DNA of 64,000 nucleotides, taken from the NCBI GenBank assembly GCA_029862045.1, contig JAOTYE010000005.1, forward strand, positions 1-64,000, written 5' to 3'. Within the stretch, counting starts at the first letter, position 1; each line of letters starts with the position of its first letter. Of the stretch, positions 1 to 8,374 are shown one piece after another. This DNA is from Gammaproteobacteria bacterium (GTDB lineage Bacteria; Pseudomonadota; Gammaproteobacteria; Steroidobacterales; Woeseiaceae). The notes below the pieces were generated by a model. It was not told the origin of the DNA. It saw only the letters and a program-made list of their open reading frames with translations, and did no database searches. Position numbers and translations under genes: made by a program.

Positions 1-220
1 GGTCGTCGACGCCCTCGCAACCGCCGTAGTAACGCTTGCCCGGGTAGCCTTCGGCGTACTTGTTCGTCAGCACGGTGCCCTGCGCCGCCATGACTCGCGG
101 ACTCGCGTAGTTCTCGGAAGCGATGAGTTCGACATGCTCTTCCTGGCGGCGGTTTTCGTTGGCAATCGCGTCTGCGATTTCCGGGTCAAATGACTCAAGC
201 GTCGTTGTGGTATCAAACAT
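1..220 (-). CDS. glyA: Serine hydroxymethyltransferase, N-terminal part (cut by window edge)
   Basis: Only the first 73 codons are in the window; the rest lies to the left. The translation starts [19 protein letters not shown] and contains [19 protein letters not shown] followed by [17 protein letters not shown], which are the hallmark N-terminal motifs of GlyA. The enzyme is cytosolic, uses pyridoxal phosphate, and interconverts serine plus tetrahydrofolate with glycine plus methylene-tetrahydrofolate. The PLP lysine is outside the window. The start is the ATG read on the minus strand at 220. It lies 48 bp downstream of the deacetylase-family gene on the same strand, so the two may be cotranscribed. 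I see no glycine riboswitch in the short gap. Identification is secure. Confidence 0.96.
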   Translation of the reverse strand, partial: MFDTTTTLESFDPEIADAIANENRRQEEHVELIASENYASPRVMAAQGTVLTNKYAEGYPGKRYYGGCEGVDD

Positions 221-268
221 CGGGCGATTTCTCCGGCGGCGGGCGGGCAAGGGACGCGATGTTACTGC

Positions 269-1219
269 TTAGGCAGCCGCAACGAAAGACTGAACGACCC
301 GGGTCCAGGCGCGAGCCAGATTGTGCCGGTTATAGCCGCCCCCGCCAGTGCCAACGACTTTGCCCCCACAATGCTTGTCTGCGAGCCGGCACAAGGCCGT
401 GGCCGCATCGGCGTGCGCCTGCTCGCTGTAGCAAAGGTGCGTGATCGGGTCGCCCTCGAGGCTGTCGGCGCCGCACTGGAAAAGGATGAATTCCGGTTTT
501 GCATCGTCAATATAGGCTTCGACGCGCGCCCACGCTCGTTGGAAATCACTGTCCCCTGCGCCTGGCGGCATGGGAATATTGAGCTTGGTACCGTGCGCCG
601 GACCGGTACCGGTTTCCGAGGCCGCACCCGTGCCCGGGTAGAGATATCGACCATCTTCGTGGATGTCGGCAATAATCAGATCCTGGTCGTCCTCGAAGCC
701 GTAGAACATACCGTCGCCGTGATGCGCATCAATATCGACATAGGCGATGCGTTGCAGGCCGTGTTGCTTGCGAAGGTACTCCGCCGCTACGCCGCAGTCA
801 TTGAACACACAGAATCCCGCTGCGTGATTCCTGCCCGCGTGATGCAAGCCCGCGATTGGCACAAATGCGCGCCTGGCTTTGCCGTCCATGATGGCATCAA
901 CCGCCGCGAGCGTTGCTCCGACCACGCTTGAGGCCGCATCGAATATGCCGGCCATCGCAGGCGTATCACCGTCATCGAGATAGCCTTCGCCCTCGGCCGA
1001 CATTCGCGACACCTTGTCGATGTAATCGGCCGTGTGAAACAGCAACAGGTCGTCGATACTGGCAGCACCAGGTGCCGCATATTCGATCGCGTCACCGAAG
1101 CCGGCCCTGGCCAGCTCATCATGAAACACGCCGTGCCGATCCAGGCCGAACGGATGCGGATCACCAAAACCGTAGCTGGCGATCTCATCACCCCTGTATA
1201 CAAGAACGGGTTCGCTCAT
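269..1219 (-). CDS. Histone deacetylase family protein (AcuC/HDAC-like amidohydrolase)
   Basis: A 316-residue protein of the arginase/deacetylase fold. The active-site motifs are present in order: the His-His pair in AGLHHAGRNHAAGFCVFND, the zinc ligands in VDIDAHHGDG, the third metal Asp in CGADSLEGD, and the catalytic Tyr in GTGGGGYNRHN. The family removes acyl groups from lysines or from small molecules such as acetylpolyamines and acetoin-related compounds, in the cytosol. The substrate here cannot be told from sequence. Length is normal for bacterial members. It is transcribed toward glyA with a 48-bp gap. Since acs lies elsewhere in the window, a role in protein deacetylation is possible but unproven. 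Confidence 0.9.
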   Translation of the reverse strand: MSEPVLVYRGDEIASYGFGDPHPFGLDRHGVFHDELARAGFGDAIEYAAPGAASIDDLLLFHTADYIDKVSRMSAEGEGYLDDGDTPAMAGIFDAASSVVGATLAAVDAIMDGKARRAFVPIAGLHHAGRNHAAGFCVFNDCGVAAEYLRKQHGLQRIAYVDIDAHHGDGMFYGFEDDQDLIIADIHEDGRYLYPGTGAASETGTGPAHGTKLNIPMPPGAGDSDFQRAWARVEAYIDDAKPEFILFQCGADSLEGDPITHLCYSEQAHADAATALCRLADKHCGGKVVGTGGGGYNRHNLARAWTRVVQSFVAAA

Positions 1220-1302
1220 GCGACTTCTATACCGTTGTTTTCTATTGATGCAGCATAATGGTGTAAATTCAGACTCTCAACACTCGATTGAGGAATCTTC
1301 TC

Positions 1303-1872
1303 ATGCTGCAACTACTGCTGGGTATCGCGTTGTTCTTCGGCATTCACTCCGCGTCCATCGTGACATTGCCCTTGCGCGACAAAATGGTAGCGAAGAGCGA
1401 AAACGGCTGGAAGGCGATTTACGCGGTCGTCTCGCTGATCGGCATTGTCCTGATGGTCAGAGGCTATGCGGACCTCAGGCAGACCCCGACACTGTTGTAT
1501 GTCCCGCCCGTTTGGCTGCGGCATGTAGCAGCGCTGCTGATGCTGCCGGTATTCGCGTTTTTTATCGCACCGTACTTTCCGGGCCGAATCAAGAGCGCCC
1601 TGAAGCATCCTCAGCTTATTGCAGTCAAGATCTGGGCCGTGGCCCACTTGCTGGTCAACGGTACCCTGGCTGACGTGCTGCTATTTGGCTCGTTCTTGCT
1701 GTGGGCCGTCGCCGATCGAATCTCACTGAAGAATCGGGTCGCGCGCCCGCTAGCCGGCGCGCCCGAATCAAAAAGCAACGATGTTATTTTGATCGTGGTT
1801 GGGTTGGCGCTTTACGCAGCATTTGTATTCTGGCTGCACGAAGTGCTGTTTGGGATAAGACCGTTCGCCTGA
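1303..1872 (+). CDS. NnrU family membrane protein
   Basis: An integral membrane protein of 189 residues with about six hydrophobic segments. Features include the N-terminal LLLGIALFFGIHSASIV, the loop PLRDKMVAKSENGWKAIYA, and HLLVNGTLADVLLFGSFLLW, all typical of the NnrU family. In denitrifiers the family is linked to nitrite/nitric oxide metabolism; elsewhere its role is unclear, and the related plant enzyme 15-cis-zeta-carotene isomerase binds haem. I prefer the ATG at 1303, because GAGGAA sits 7 nt upstream; a TTG five codons earlier is less likely. It is divergent from the deacetylase-family gene. No denitrification genes are nearby, so function stays open. Confidence 0.8.
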   Translation: MLQLLLGIALFFGIHSASIVTLPLRDKMVAKSENGWKAIYAVVSLIGIVLMVRGYADLRQTPTLLYVPPVWLRHVAALLMLPVFAFFIAPYFPGRIKSALKHPQLIAVKIWAVAHLLVNGTLADVLLFGSFLLWAVADRISLKNRVARPLAGAPESKSNDVILIVVGLALYAAFVFWLHEVLFGIRPFA

Positions 1873-1927
1873 TTGCTTTGATATGAATCTCCGCGTCTTT
1901 AGCGAAACTTCAGTAGCCCGCTGATAA

Positions 1928-3640
1928 ATGAAAAAACTGCCAATCATCCTGTCTGTGACATTGCTATTTGGCAGTGTCGTGGCGGCCATGATCTGGCATT
2001 TGTCTCAGCTTCAGTCAGAGATGATCGAGTCGACGGCGCTTAGAACGTCGGAGCTTTACTCAATAGCGCTGACGCAGTTCCGCACACTGTATACATCAGA
2101 AGTTGTCGAAAAGGCGAGAAAACACGGCCTGGAAATTACCCACGAGTATGAGTCACGCGACGACGCCATACCGCTGCCAGCGACCTTAAGCATGATGCTT
2201 GGTGAGGAAATTGGTAAGCAGGCGTCTGGTGCAACGTCGTATTTGTACAGCCCCTACCCATTCCGCATCAGAGAGAACACTTTTCTTCTTGATGAATTTA
2301 ATACCGAAGCCTGGGAGTTCCTCACCGCAAATCCACAAAAACCCTACTATCGGTTTGAACAGCAGAAAAATAGTTCAGTATTGCGGTATGCGACCGCTGA
2401 CGTCATGCGGCCGCAGTGCGTAGCGTGCCACAACAGTCACCCGGAATCGCCGAAAACAGACTGGAAAGCAGGGGATGTTCGTGGCGTGCTTGTAGTCAAT
2501 CTGCCACTGAACACTATTTCTGCCCATACCAGGGATGACTTGCGAGAAACTTCGATTTCCTATGCAGCCGTTGGTATTGGAATCGCCGCGTTCCTTGGTA
2601 TGGTGATGATCAGGCTACGTCGGCAATCAGACGAACTGGCGCACCGCGTGAAGGAGCGAACGGCAGATCTGGAATCTGAAATACTCCGGCGCCAAAAAAC
2701 GGAGGAGCGCTTCCGCCAGGCGATCGAGGCCGCCCCGGCGGCAATGATCATGGTCGATCAAGAGGGAGTCATCGCACATGCCAATCATGAGGCCGCGCGA
2801 CTATTCGATTATACGGTCGGAACGCTTGTCGGCCAATCAATCGAAGCGTTGATACCCAGTGACAAGCGCGCCCATCACCCGCTGCATCGCAAGAACTATA
2901 TTGGCAGTCCCGTCTCCCGTCGGATGGGTGGGCTCGATCTTCTTGCGCAAAAGAAACAGGGAGAGAAATTCCCGGTAGAAATTCGCCTTAACCCGATGAA
3001 TACGCCCGATGGAATAGTCATACTCTGCTCAATTGTCGACCTGACTGAACGCAAGAAATCGGTAAACACGATATTGGAACAAGCCAAAGAGCTGGAAGCG
3101 GCAAATGACCTTTTGGAAGAACAAGCAACCACCGACAGCTTGACCGAGATTGCCAACCGCCGTAGTTGGAATCATCAGGTAGAAACCATACTGAAACTCT
3201 CCGGAAGATATGATCACCCCGTCTCGGTCTTGCTCGCGGACGTTGATCATTTCAAGAAATACAATGATGATCTGGGGCATCCCGCCGGCGACCGGGCGCT
3301 GACAACAATTGCACGAGCTCTACTAGAGACTTCCCGCAGCACCGATTTTGTCGCACGTTACGGTGGTGAAGAATTTGCTGTTTTGCTGCCAGAAACAGAT
3401 CAAGATGGGGCCCTCGCGGCGGCGGAAAAACTGCGAAGTGCTGTCAAGCATATTTCCAGCCTGGATCGCAAGATAACCATGAGCATCGGCGCCGCCACGC
3501 TGAGGACGAAAATGAAAAAAACCTCCGATTTGCAAATGCTCGAAGAGCAACTCATAGAACAAGCTGATAAAGCCCTTTATCGTTCAAAGGAGAGCGGAAG
3601 AAACCGAATTACCCACTTCAATGACATGGGCGAGATTTGA
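1928..3640 (+). CDS. Membrane-bound haem sensor (DUF3365)-PAS-GGDEF diguanylate cyclase
   Basis: A 570-residue signalling protein. Residues 5-25 form a membrane anchor. About residues 30-205 are a periplasmic DUF3365-type sensor with a c-type haem site, CVACH, near residue 164. A second membrane helix follows (ISYAAVGIGIAAFLGMVM, about 210-227). Then come a coiled-coil linker, a PAS domain (about 260-375, with AAPAAMIMVDQEGVIAHAN) and a C-terminal GGDEF domain carrying DHFKKYNDDLGH and the catalytic RYGGEEF. It should make cyclic di-GMP in response to redox state or a haem ligand. No RxxD inhibitory site is evident before the active site. It is a single-gene unit; the next gene is also a GGDEF protein. 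Confidence 0.9.
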   Translation: MKKLPIILSVTLLFGSVVAAMIWHLSQLQSEMIESTALRTSELYSIALTQFRTLYTSEVVEKARKHGLEITHEYESRDDAIPLPATLSMMLGEEIGKQASGATSYLYSPYPFRIRENTFLLDEFNTEAWEFLTANPQKPYYRFEQQKNSSVLRYATADVMRPQCVACHNSHPESPKTDWKAGDVRGVLVVNLPLNTISAHTRDDLRETSISYAAVGIGIAAFLGMVMIRLRRQSDELAHRVKERTADLESEILRRQKTEERFRQAIEAAPAAMIMVDQEGVIAHANHEAARLFDYTVGTLVGQSIEALIPSDKRAHHPLHRKNYIGSPVSRRMGGLDLLAQKKQGEKFPVEIRLNPMNTPDGIVILCSIVDLTERKKSVNTILEQAKELEAANDLLEEQATTDSLTEIANRRSWNHQVETILKLSGRYDHPVSVLLADVDHFKKYNDDLGHPAGDRALTTIARALLETSRSTDFVARYGGEEFAVLLPETDQDGALAAAEKLRSAVKHISSLDRKITMSIGAATLRTKMKKTSDLQMLEEQLIEQADKALYRSKESGRNRITHFNDMGEI

Positions 3641-3764
3641 TCACCTCCCTTGTGCACGATCGCCACCAATTGTGAACAATCATTACACGAGGATCTTCGT
3701 GCTTTTGTTACAACAGGGCGCCCTGTATCCTAAACCGGTTGTCTAGCCGACAGGGGAAACGTGC

Positions 3765-4727
3765 ATGCAAGAACCGCCAGTTCCGCTCGACGAAACCGTA
3801 CGCCTGCTGAGCCTCCAGTCGCTACGCATTTTGGACTCTGCGCCCGAGGAACGCTTCGATCGGGTCACCCGCATGGCAAAACGATTGTTCGACGTCAATA
3901 TTTGCCTGGTTAGCCTCGTCGACTCGGATCGCCAGTGGTTCAAATCAAAACAGGGGCTCGACGCCTGTCAGACACCGAGAGAAGTGTCGTTCTGCGGACA
4001 CGCGATTTTGGACGAGCGCGTTTTCGTCGTTGAGGACGCGCACGTCGATGAGCGTTTCGCCGACAACCCACTTGTTACAGGCGATCCAACTGTGCGTTTT
4101 TACGCGGGCTGTCCGGTGCACGCGCCGGACGGTAGCCGTATCGGTACCCTTTGCCTGATCGACGATGCGCCACGGAGTTTTTCCCCGAGCGAGGAGCAAA
4201 CACTCAAAGACTTTGCGGCACTTGTTGACGATGAACTCGCTTCTTCGACCAAGATCAATGTCGATGAATTGACTCAAATCGCGAATCGACGCGGATTTCA
4301 ACAAGTCGCGCGCCATTTGTTGCCGCTGTGTGCCCGAAACGAACTGGACGTCGAACTGTTCTTCTTTGATCTCGACGGCTTCAAAGCGCTTAACGACAAT
4401 TTCGGGCATAAAGCGGGGGACGAGGCTTTGCAGGCATTCGCCAAACTCTTGCTCAAGGGTTTTCGAAACTCCGACGTCGTCGCCCGCCTTGGTGGCGATG
4501 AGTTTGCCGTCCTGATGGCGGGCCAGCGTGTGTTTGCCGATCCTGCCTTGGTGCGTATTCGTGAGCTAGCCAAGGATATGCAATCTGACTTCAGCCGACA
4601 CTTGGGCTGGAGCGTAGGCCGTGTCAAGTTTGATCCCGATACCCACCGTGACATCGATGGCCTGCTGAAGGCCGCTGATGAGCAAATGTATGCGGACAAG
4701 ACGCGCAAAAACAAAGGGGCCGGTTAA
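3765..4727 (+). CDS. GAF-GGDEF diguanylate cyclase
   Basis: A soluble 320-residue protein. The N-terminal half is a GAF domain of the common form found before GGDEF domains: RILDSAPEERFDRVTRMAK, then LVDSDRQWFKS, REVSFCGHAI, FYAGCPV and GTLCLID. The C-terminal half (about 165-315) is a GGDEF domain with DLDGFKALNDNFGHKAGD and an intact active site RLGGDEF. The expected product is cyclic di-GMP. The GAF ligand is unknown; the conserved Cys of FCGHAI is typical of this subgroup. It stands 125 bp after the haem-sensor GGDEF gene on the same strand, so two cyclases with different inputs sit side by side. The start ATG at 3765 follows an AGGGGAAA ribosome-binding site. Confidence 0.9.
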   Translation: MQEPPVPLDETVRLLSLQSLRILDSAPEERFDRVTRMAKRLFDVNICLVSLVDSDRQWFKSKQGLDACQTPREVSFCGHAILDERVFVVEDAHVDERFADNPLVTGDPTVRFYAGCPVHAPDGSRIGTLCLIDDAPRSFSPSEEQTLKDFAALVDDELASSTKINVDELTQIANRRGFQQVARHLLPLCARNELDVELFFFDLDGFKALNDNFGHKAGDEALQAFAKLLLKGFRNSDVVARLGGDEFAVLMAGQRVFADPALVRIRELAKDMQSDFSRHLGWSVGRVKFDPDTHRDIDGLLKAADEQMYADKTRKNKGAG

Positions 4728-4843
4728 ACCTGTCGTAACGCCAGATATTGTCAAATCTGTGACCTGTCCGATACCTGTGAACGCCTTTTCCCTCGCATAA
4801 TTGAATGACCTAAAGCTTGGGTCAGCGTATGCGGAGGTTGCCA

Positions 4844-4960
4844 ATGGGCGGTTCATTGATTTGGACAGTGCTTTTCCTGGGCAACGTAGCCTTGCTATGG
4901 CTGTGGGTGAACTACGTCATCAAGGTACTGAAGGGAGAGTGTCCACATTGCGGTAAGTGA
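4844..4960 (+). CDS. 38-residue single-pass membrane peptide with CPHCGK tail
   Basis: A very short gene. The ATG at 4844 is preceded by GGAGGT with a 5-nt spacer, a near-ideal ribosome-binding site. The peptide starts MGGSLIWTVLFLGNVALLWL, continues as a hydrophobic helix to about residue 26, and ends in GECPHCGK. The tail has one CxxC pair, so metal binding would need a dimer or a partner; a thiol redox role is also possible. Nothing like it is recognised. It lies alone between the GAF-GGDEF gene and ettA. The strong ribosome-binding site plus a clean membrane helix argue for a real product, but no homology search was possible. Confidence 0.6.
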   Translation: MGGSLIWTVLFLGNVALLWLWVNYVIKVLKGECPHCGK

Positions 4961-5123
4961 TCGGTTCTGCCGTTCTGGCAGACAGACCACATCAAATCTG
5001 CTTTCGACCGAGAGCGGACGGTAACATTTAGATTCCTGCTTTGGGTCCCACAAAACAAAAGGCTTGACGCTGACCACCGCTCTTACCGGATAATGCGCGC
5101 TCCTCAATGCACGCAAGACGGTA

Positions 5124-6797
5124 ATGGCTCAGTACATTTACACCATGAATCGCGTGGCCAAAGTGGTCCCGCCGAAACGCTTCATCATCCGCGATATTTC
5201 CCTCTCCTTCTATCCGGGCGCAAAAATTGGCGTTCTGGGCCTGAACGGTGCTGGCAAATCAACGGTCCTTCGCATCATGGCCGGCCTCGACACCGAATTC
5301 GACGGCGAGGCCCGGCCGCAGCCGGGCATCAAGGTCGGCTTCCTGCCGCAGGAGCCCGAGCTCGATCCCGGCAAAGACGTGCGCGGCAACGTTGAAGAAG
5401 GGGTCGCCGAGACCATCGCGCTCGTCGATCGCTTCAATGACATCAGCATGAAGTTTGCCGAGCCCATGAGCGATGACGAGATGAATGCCTTGCTCGAAGA
5501 ACAGGGCAAACTTCAGGACGCGATTGATTCGGCAGGCGCGTGGGAAATCGACCGCAAGCTCGAGATCGCTGCCGATGCATTGCGGCTGCCGCCATGGGAC
5601 GCAGACGTTACGAAATTGTCGGGCGGTGAAAGACGCCGGGTAGCGCTGTGTCGCTTGTTGCTATCGCAGCCCGACATGCTGTTGCTCGACGAGCCAACCA
5701 ACCATCTTGACGCAGAATCTGTCGCGTGGCTCGAACGGTTCCTTGCCGAGTACCCCAGTACTGTCATTGCCGTCACGCATGACCGCTACTTCCTCGACAA
5801 CGTCGCGGGTTGGATACTCGAACTCGACCGCGGCCACGGCATTCCCTGGGAAGGCAATTACTCGTCCTGGCTCGAGCAAAAGGAGAAGCGCTTGTCCAAC
5901 GAAGAGGCGTCCGAAAAAGCACGGCGCAAAGCCATGCAGGGCGAGCTCGAGTGGGTGCGTTCAAATCCGAAGGGCCGCCAAGCCAAATCGAAGGCGCGCC
6001 TCAGACAGTTCGACGAGATCTCATCGTCGAAGTATCAGCAGCGTAATGAGACGAATGAAATCTACATTCCACCGGGTCCGCGACTCGGTGATCTGGTTAT
6101 CGAGGTGAATGACCTCAAGAAAGGCTTCGGCGACAAGCAGCTGATCGATGGCCTGAGTTTTCAGCTGCCGCAGGGCGGCATTGTTGGTGTGATCGGCCCC
6201 AACGGCGCCGGCAAGACGACGTTGTTCCGCATGATCACGGGTAGTGAGGAACCTGATTCAGGGACGATCCGCCTCGGCGATACCGTGCACATTGCCAGCG
6301 TCGACCAGTCTCGCGACAGCCTCGACGACAACAAAACCGTCTGGGAAGAAATCTCTGATGGGCAGGACCTGATCAAGGTCGGCAATTACGAGACCCCATC
6401 ACGCAAGTATGTCGGGCGCTTCAACTTTCGTGGTTCCGAGCAGCAAAAGAAGATTGGCATTTTGTCCGGCGGTGAGCGCAACCGCGTGCACCTCGCCAAG
6501 ATGCTCAAGTCGGGCGGCAACCTGTTGCTGCTTGATGAGCCGACCAACGACCTAGATGTTGAGACCTTGCGCGCGCTCGAAGAGGCACTGCTGGAGTTCC
6601 CGGGCTCGGCCGTCGTGATCTCGCACGATCGCTGGTTTTTGGATCGCATTGCCACACATATACTGGCCTTTGAGGGGAACAGTGAAGTAACTTGGTTTGC
6701 CGGCAACTACGCCGATTACGAGGAAGACCGTAAGCGGCGCCTCGGAGCCGATGCCGACAACCCACATCGTATAAAATACAAGCGCCTCGAAACGTAG
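5124..6797 (+). CDS. ettA: Energy-dependent translational throttle ABC-F protein EttA
   Basis: A 557-residue ABC-F ATPase, matching the roughly 555 residues usual for EttA. It has two nucleotide-binding domains: [21 protein letters not shown] and [11 protein letters not shown] in the first; [21 protein letters not shown] and [11 protein letters not shown] in the second. The linker between them is the P-site tRNA-interaction motif ([10 protein letters not shown] to RQFDEIS). EttA binds the ribosomal E site and couples the first elongation step to ATP/ADP status. There are no transmembrane segments, as expected. The C-terminus [12 protein letters not shown] is typical. It is followed 12 bp later by a small membrane protein gene, suggesting one transcript. 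Confidence 0.95.
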   Translation: MAQYIYTMNRVAKVVPPKRFIIRDISLSFYPGAKIGVLGLNGAGKSTVLRIMAGLDTEFDGEARPQPGIKVGFLPQEPELDPGKDVRGNVEEGVAETIALVDRFNDISMKFAEPMSDDEMNALLEEQGKLQDAIDSAGAWEIDRKLEIAADALRLPPWDADVTKLSGGERRRVALCRLLLSQPDMLLLDEPTNHLDAESVAWLERFLAEYPSTVIAVTHDRYFLDNVAGWILELDRGHGIPWEGNYSSWLEQKEKRLSNEEASEKARRKAMQGELEWVRSNPKGRQAKSKARLRQFDEISSSKYQQRNETNEIYIPPGPRLGDLVIEVNDLKKGFGDKQLIDGLSFQLPQGGIVGVIGPNGAGKTTLFRMITGSEEPDSGTIRLGDTVHIASVDQSRDSLDDNKTVWEEISDGQDLIKVGNYETPSRKYVGRFNFRGSEQQKKIGILSGGERNRVHLAKMLKSGGNLLLLDEPTNDLDVETLRALEEALLEFPGSAVVISHDRWFLDRIATHILAFEGNSEVTWFAGNYADYEEDRKRRLGADADNPHRIKYKRLET

Positions 6798-6809
6798 GAA
6801 TGGTGATCG

Positions 6810-7475
6810 ATGAACGTGCTCATAGCCATTAGCGCAATACTCGCGCTCGTCGGCCTGATGTTCCTGGGGTCGATGGTGCGCCACGTGCGCCGCGGTCGAC
6901 TACTCAGGGCTGGCGGCTCCGCTACGGCCTGCGCAGCGTCTGCAGGACTCGGCACCGCCGGTATCCTTATTTTCATGAGTTACCTCGGTTACGAGCGCCT
7001 GACCGACGAGCAATTAGTCGGCGTCATTGAGTTTTCGCAATCAGCGGCAGAAGAGTACACGGCCCGACTCATGATCGACGATCAGATCGACCGCCTGCTG
7101 ACACTGCGTGGTGACGAGTGGCAACTCGACGCGCGTGTCGTGACGTGGAGCCCGCCGGCGACGATTCTCGGCCTCGAGCCTGTCTACCAACTCGAGCGGC
7201 TGAGCGGCCGCTACTCATCGGTCGATCGCGAGCGTAGCGAGCAACGCACCGTGCACGGTCTGGCCGAGGAGCGCCCGCTCGATCTGTGGAGTCTTGCCCG
7301 AAAATTCCCCAGGTTTGCTCCCGGAGTCGACGCTTTTTATGGAACGGCGACGTATTTACCGATGGCGGACGGCGCACGCTATCGGGTCACACTGAGCCGG
7401 GACGCGCTGATCGCGCGCCCGATCAATGACCAGGCACGAAATGCTGTCGGTGATTGGGGGCGCGTGGCAGAATGA
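6810..7475 (+). CDS. Conserved gammaproteobacterial membrane-anchored protein, function unknown
   Basis: A 221-residue protein with two N-terminal hydrophobic segments: MNVLIAISAILALVGLMFLG, then after a basic loop RHVRRGRLLRAGG a second helix GTAGILIFMSYLG. These are followed by a roughly 150-residue, mostly beta-predicted soluble domain with the motif DEWQLDARVVTWSPPATILG and GTATYLPMADGARYRVTLSRD near the end. Proteins of this layout occur in gammaproteobacteria, sometimes mislabelled as efflux-pump proteins; no transporter domain is present. It begins 12 bp after ettA, on the same strand, so it is probably cotranscribed. I cannot assign a function. Confidence 0.7.
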   Translation: MNVLIAISAILALVGLMFLGSMVRHVRRGRLLRAGGSATACAASAGLGTAGILIFMSYLGYERLTDEQLVGVIEFSQSAAEEYTARLMIDDQIDRLLTLRGDEWQLDARVVTWSPPATILGLEPVYQLERLSGRYSSVDRERSEQRTVHGLAEERPLDLWSLARKFPRFAPGVDAFYGTATYLPMADGARYRVTLSRDALIARPINDQARNAVGDWGRVAE

Positions 7476-7569
7476 TTCATATATTATGTTAACGGCTTGC
7501 AGCAGTACCGACTTGTTGGTGCATACTGATCTAGCTAGTTGATTTAGCATCAAATAATAAAGAGCGAAG

Positions 7570-8262
7570 ATGGCGATAATATTGGACAGGGATCAGGGGC
7601 TCCTGCTCGAAGATGACGAGCAGATAGGGCTCGAGTGCCCGTATTGCAACGTTTACTCGCACATGAGTCCGCAGTCGGTGCCGCACGCCGGCGATCTGAT
7701 TCAGCACAAACCCAAACACGTGGGTCTGGTGTATCGATGCGATGCTTGCCAGGCACCCGTCTTCCTGCGCTTTGCGGTCAAGCAGTTCTCGGAGAAACAG
7801 GTCGAGCTGTATCGCAATTTCATCGAACTCGAACGACCGAAGGAACGCTTCGCGTTTTCCTATCTGCCGAAGCACACCGAAGTCCTGTTTCGCGAAGCGC
7901 TAAGCTGCTATTCGGGTAATAACTTCAATGCGTTCGCCTCGATGTGTCGCCGCTCGGCCTCGAGCGCATTTGCGGCACTGGGAGAAGGCGGCAGACTGCA
8001 GGCATTCGAGGAAATCGTGATCGCACAGGACATTGCCGGGATCGATGATGAGACGTTTGCACCGATCAAAACAGTGCTCTTTGACGCCAGTGAAGAAGAA
8101 GAACTCCCGCTCTTAAGCCGCTCACAGGCGGGCATCCTGCTCGAAGTCCTTAAAGACATGTTCTATCAGTGCTTCGTGCGACGCGGCAAACTGACGCGCG
8201 CAATCAAGGTGCGCCGCTTCTTCGTGCAGGAAGCCAACAACGACCTGCAGTCGACAGCTTGA
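7570..8262 (+). CDS. DUF4145-like protein with N-terminal zinc ribbon
   Basis: A 230-residue soluble protein. A four-cysteine zinc ribbon is visible: CPYC at about 24-27 and CDAC at about 57-60. The remainder is helical, with LFREALSCYSGNNFNAFASM and RRSASSAFAALGEG, resembling the DUF4145 fold often found in defence or nucleic-acid-related proteins. Here it stands alone next to purL with no restriction or nuclease partner, so a defence role is not supported. It converges with purL. Its product may bind nucleic acid, but that is inference from the zinc ribbon only. Confidence 0.65.
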   Translation: MAIILDRDQGLLLEDDEQIGLECPYCNVYSHMSPQSVPHAGDLIQHKPKHVGLVYRCDACQAPVFLRFAVKQFSEKQVELYRNFIELERPKERFAFSYLPKHTEVLFREALSCYSGNNFNAFASMCRRSASSAFAALGEGGRLQAFEEIVIAQDIAGIDDETFAPIKTVLFDASEEEELPLLSRSQAGILLEVLKDMFYQCFVRRGKLTRAIKVRRFFVQEANNDLQSTA

Positions 8263-8281
8263 TTCGCGCCCAAAGCCGCTC

Positions 8282-8374
8282 CTAGATTTCCGGGACTTCG
8301 AATGAGATCGAGTGAATGTTCTCGATCGCGTTGATGATGTGTGGTCCGTCATCAGCCCATTGCGACTCGTGCAT
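8282..8374 (-). CDS. Possible 30-residue ORF overlapping the purL 3' end
   Basis: Starting inside purL and running past its stop in another frame is [12 protein letters not shown] followed by [18 protein letters not shown]. The stretch after the purL stop has codon use like its neighbours and reads as amphipathic protein, but there is no clear ribosome-binding site and no recognised relative. It may be chance. Listed because it fills the short purL to DUF4145 gap. Confidence 0.2.
   Translation of the reverse strand: MHESQWADDGPHIINAIENIHSISFEVPEI

Noticed and set aside
7570-8262. Defence-system gene because of the DUF4145-like fold
   Set aside because: No restriction, nuclease or other defence gene is adjacent; neighbours are core.
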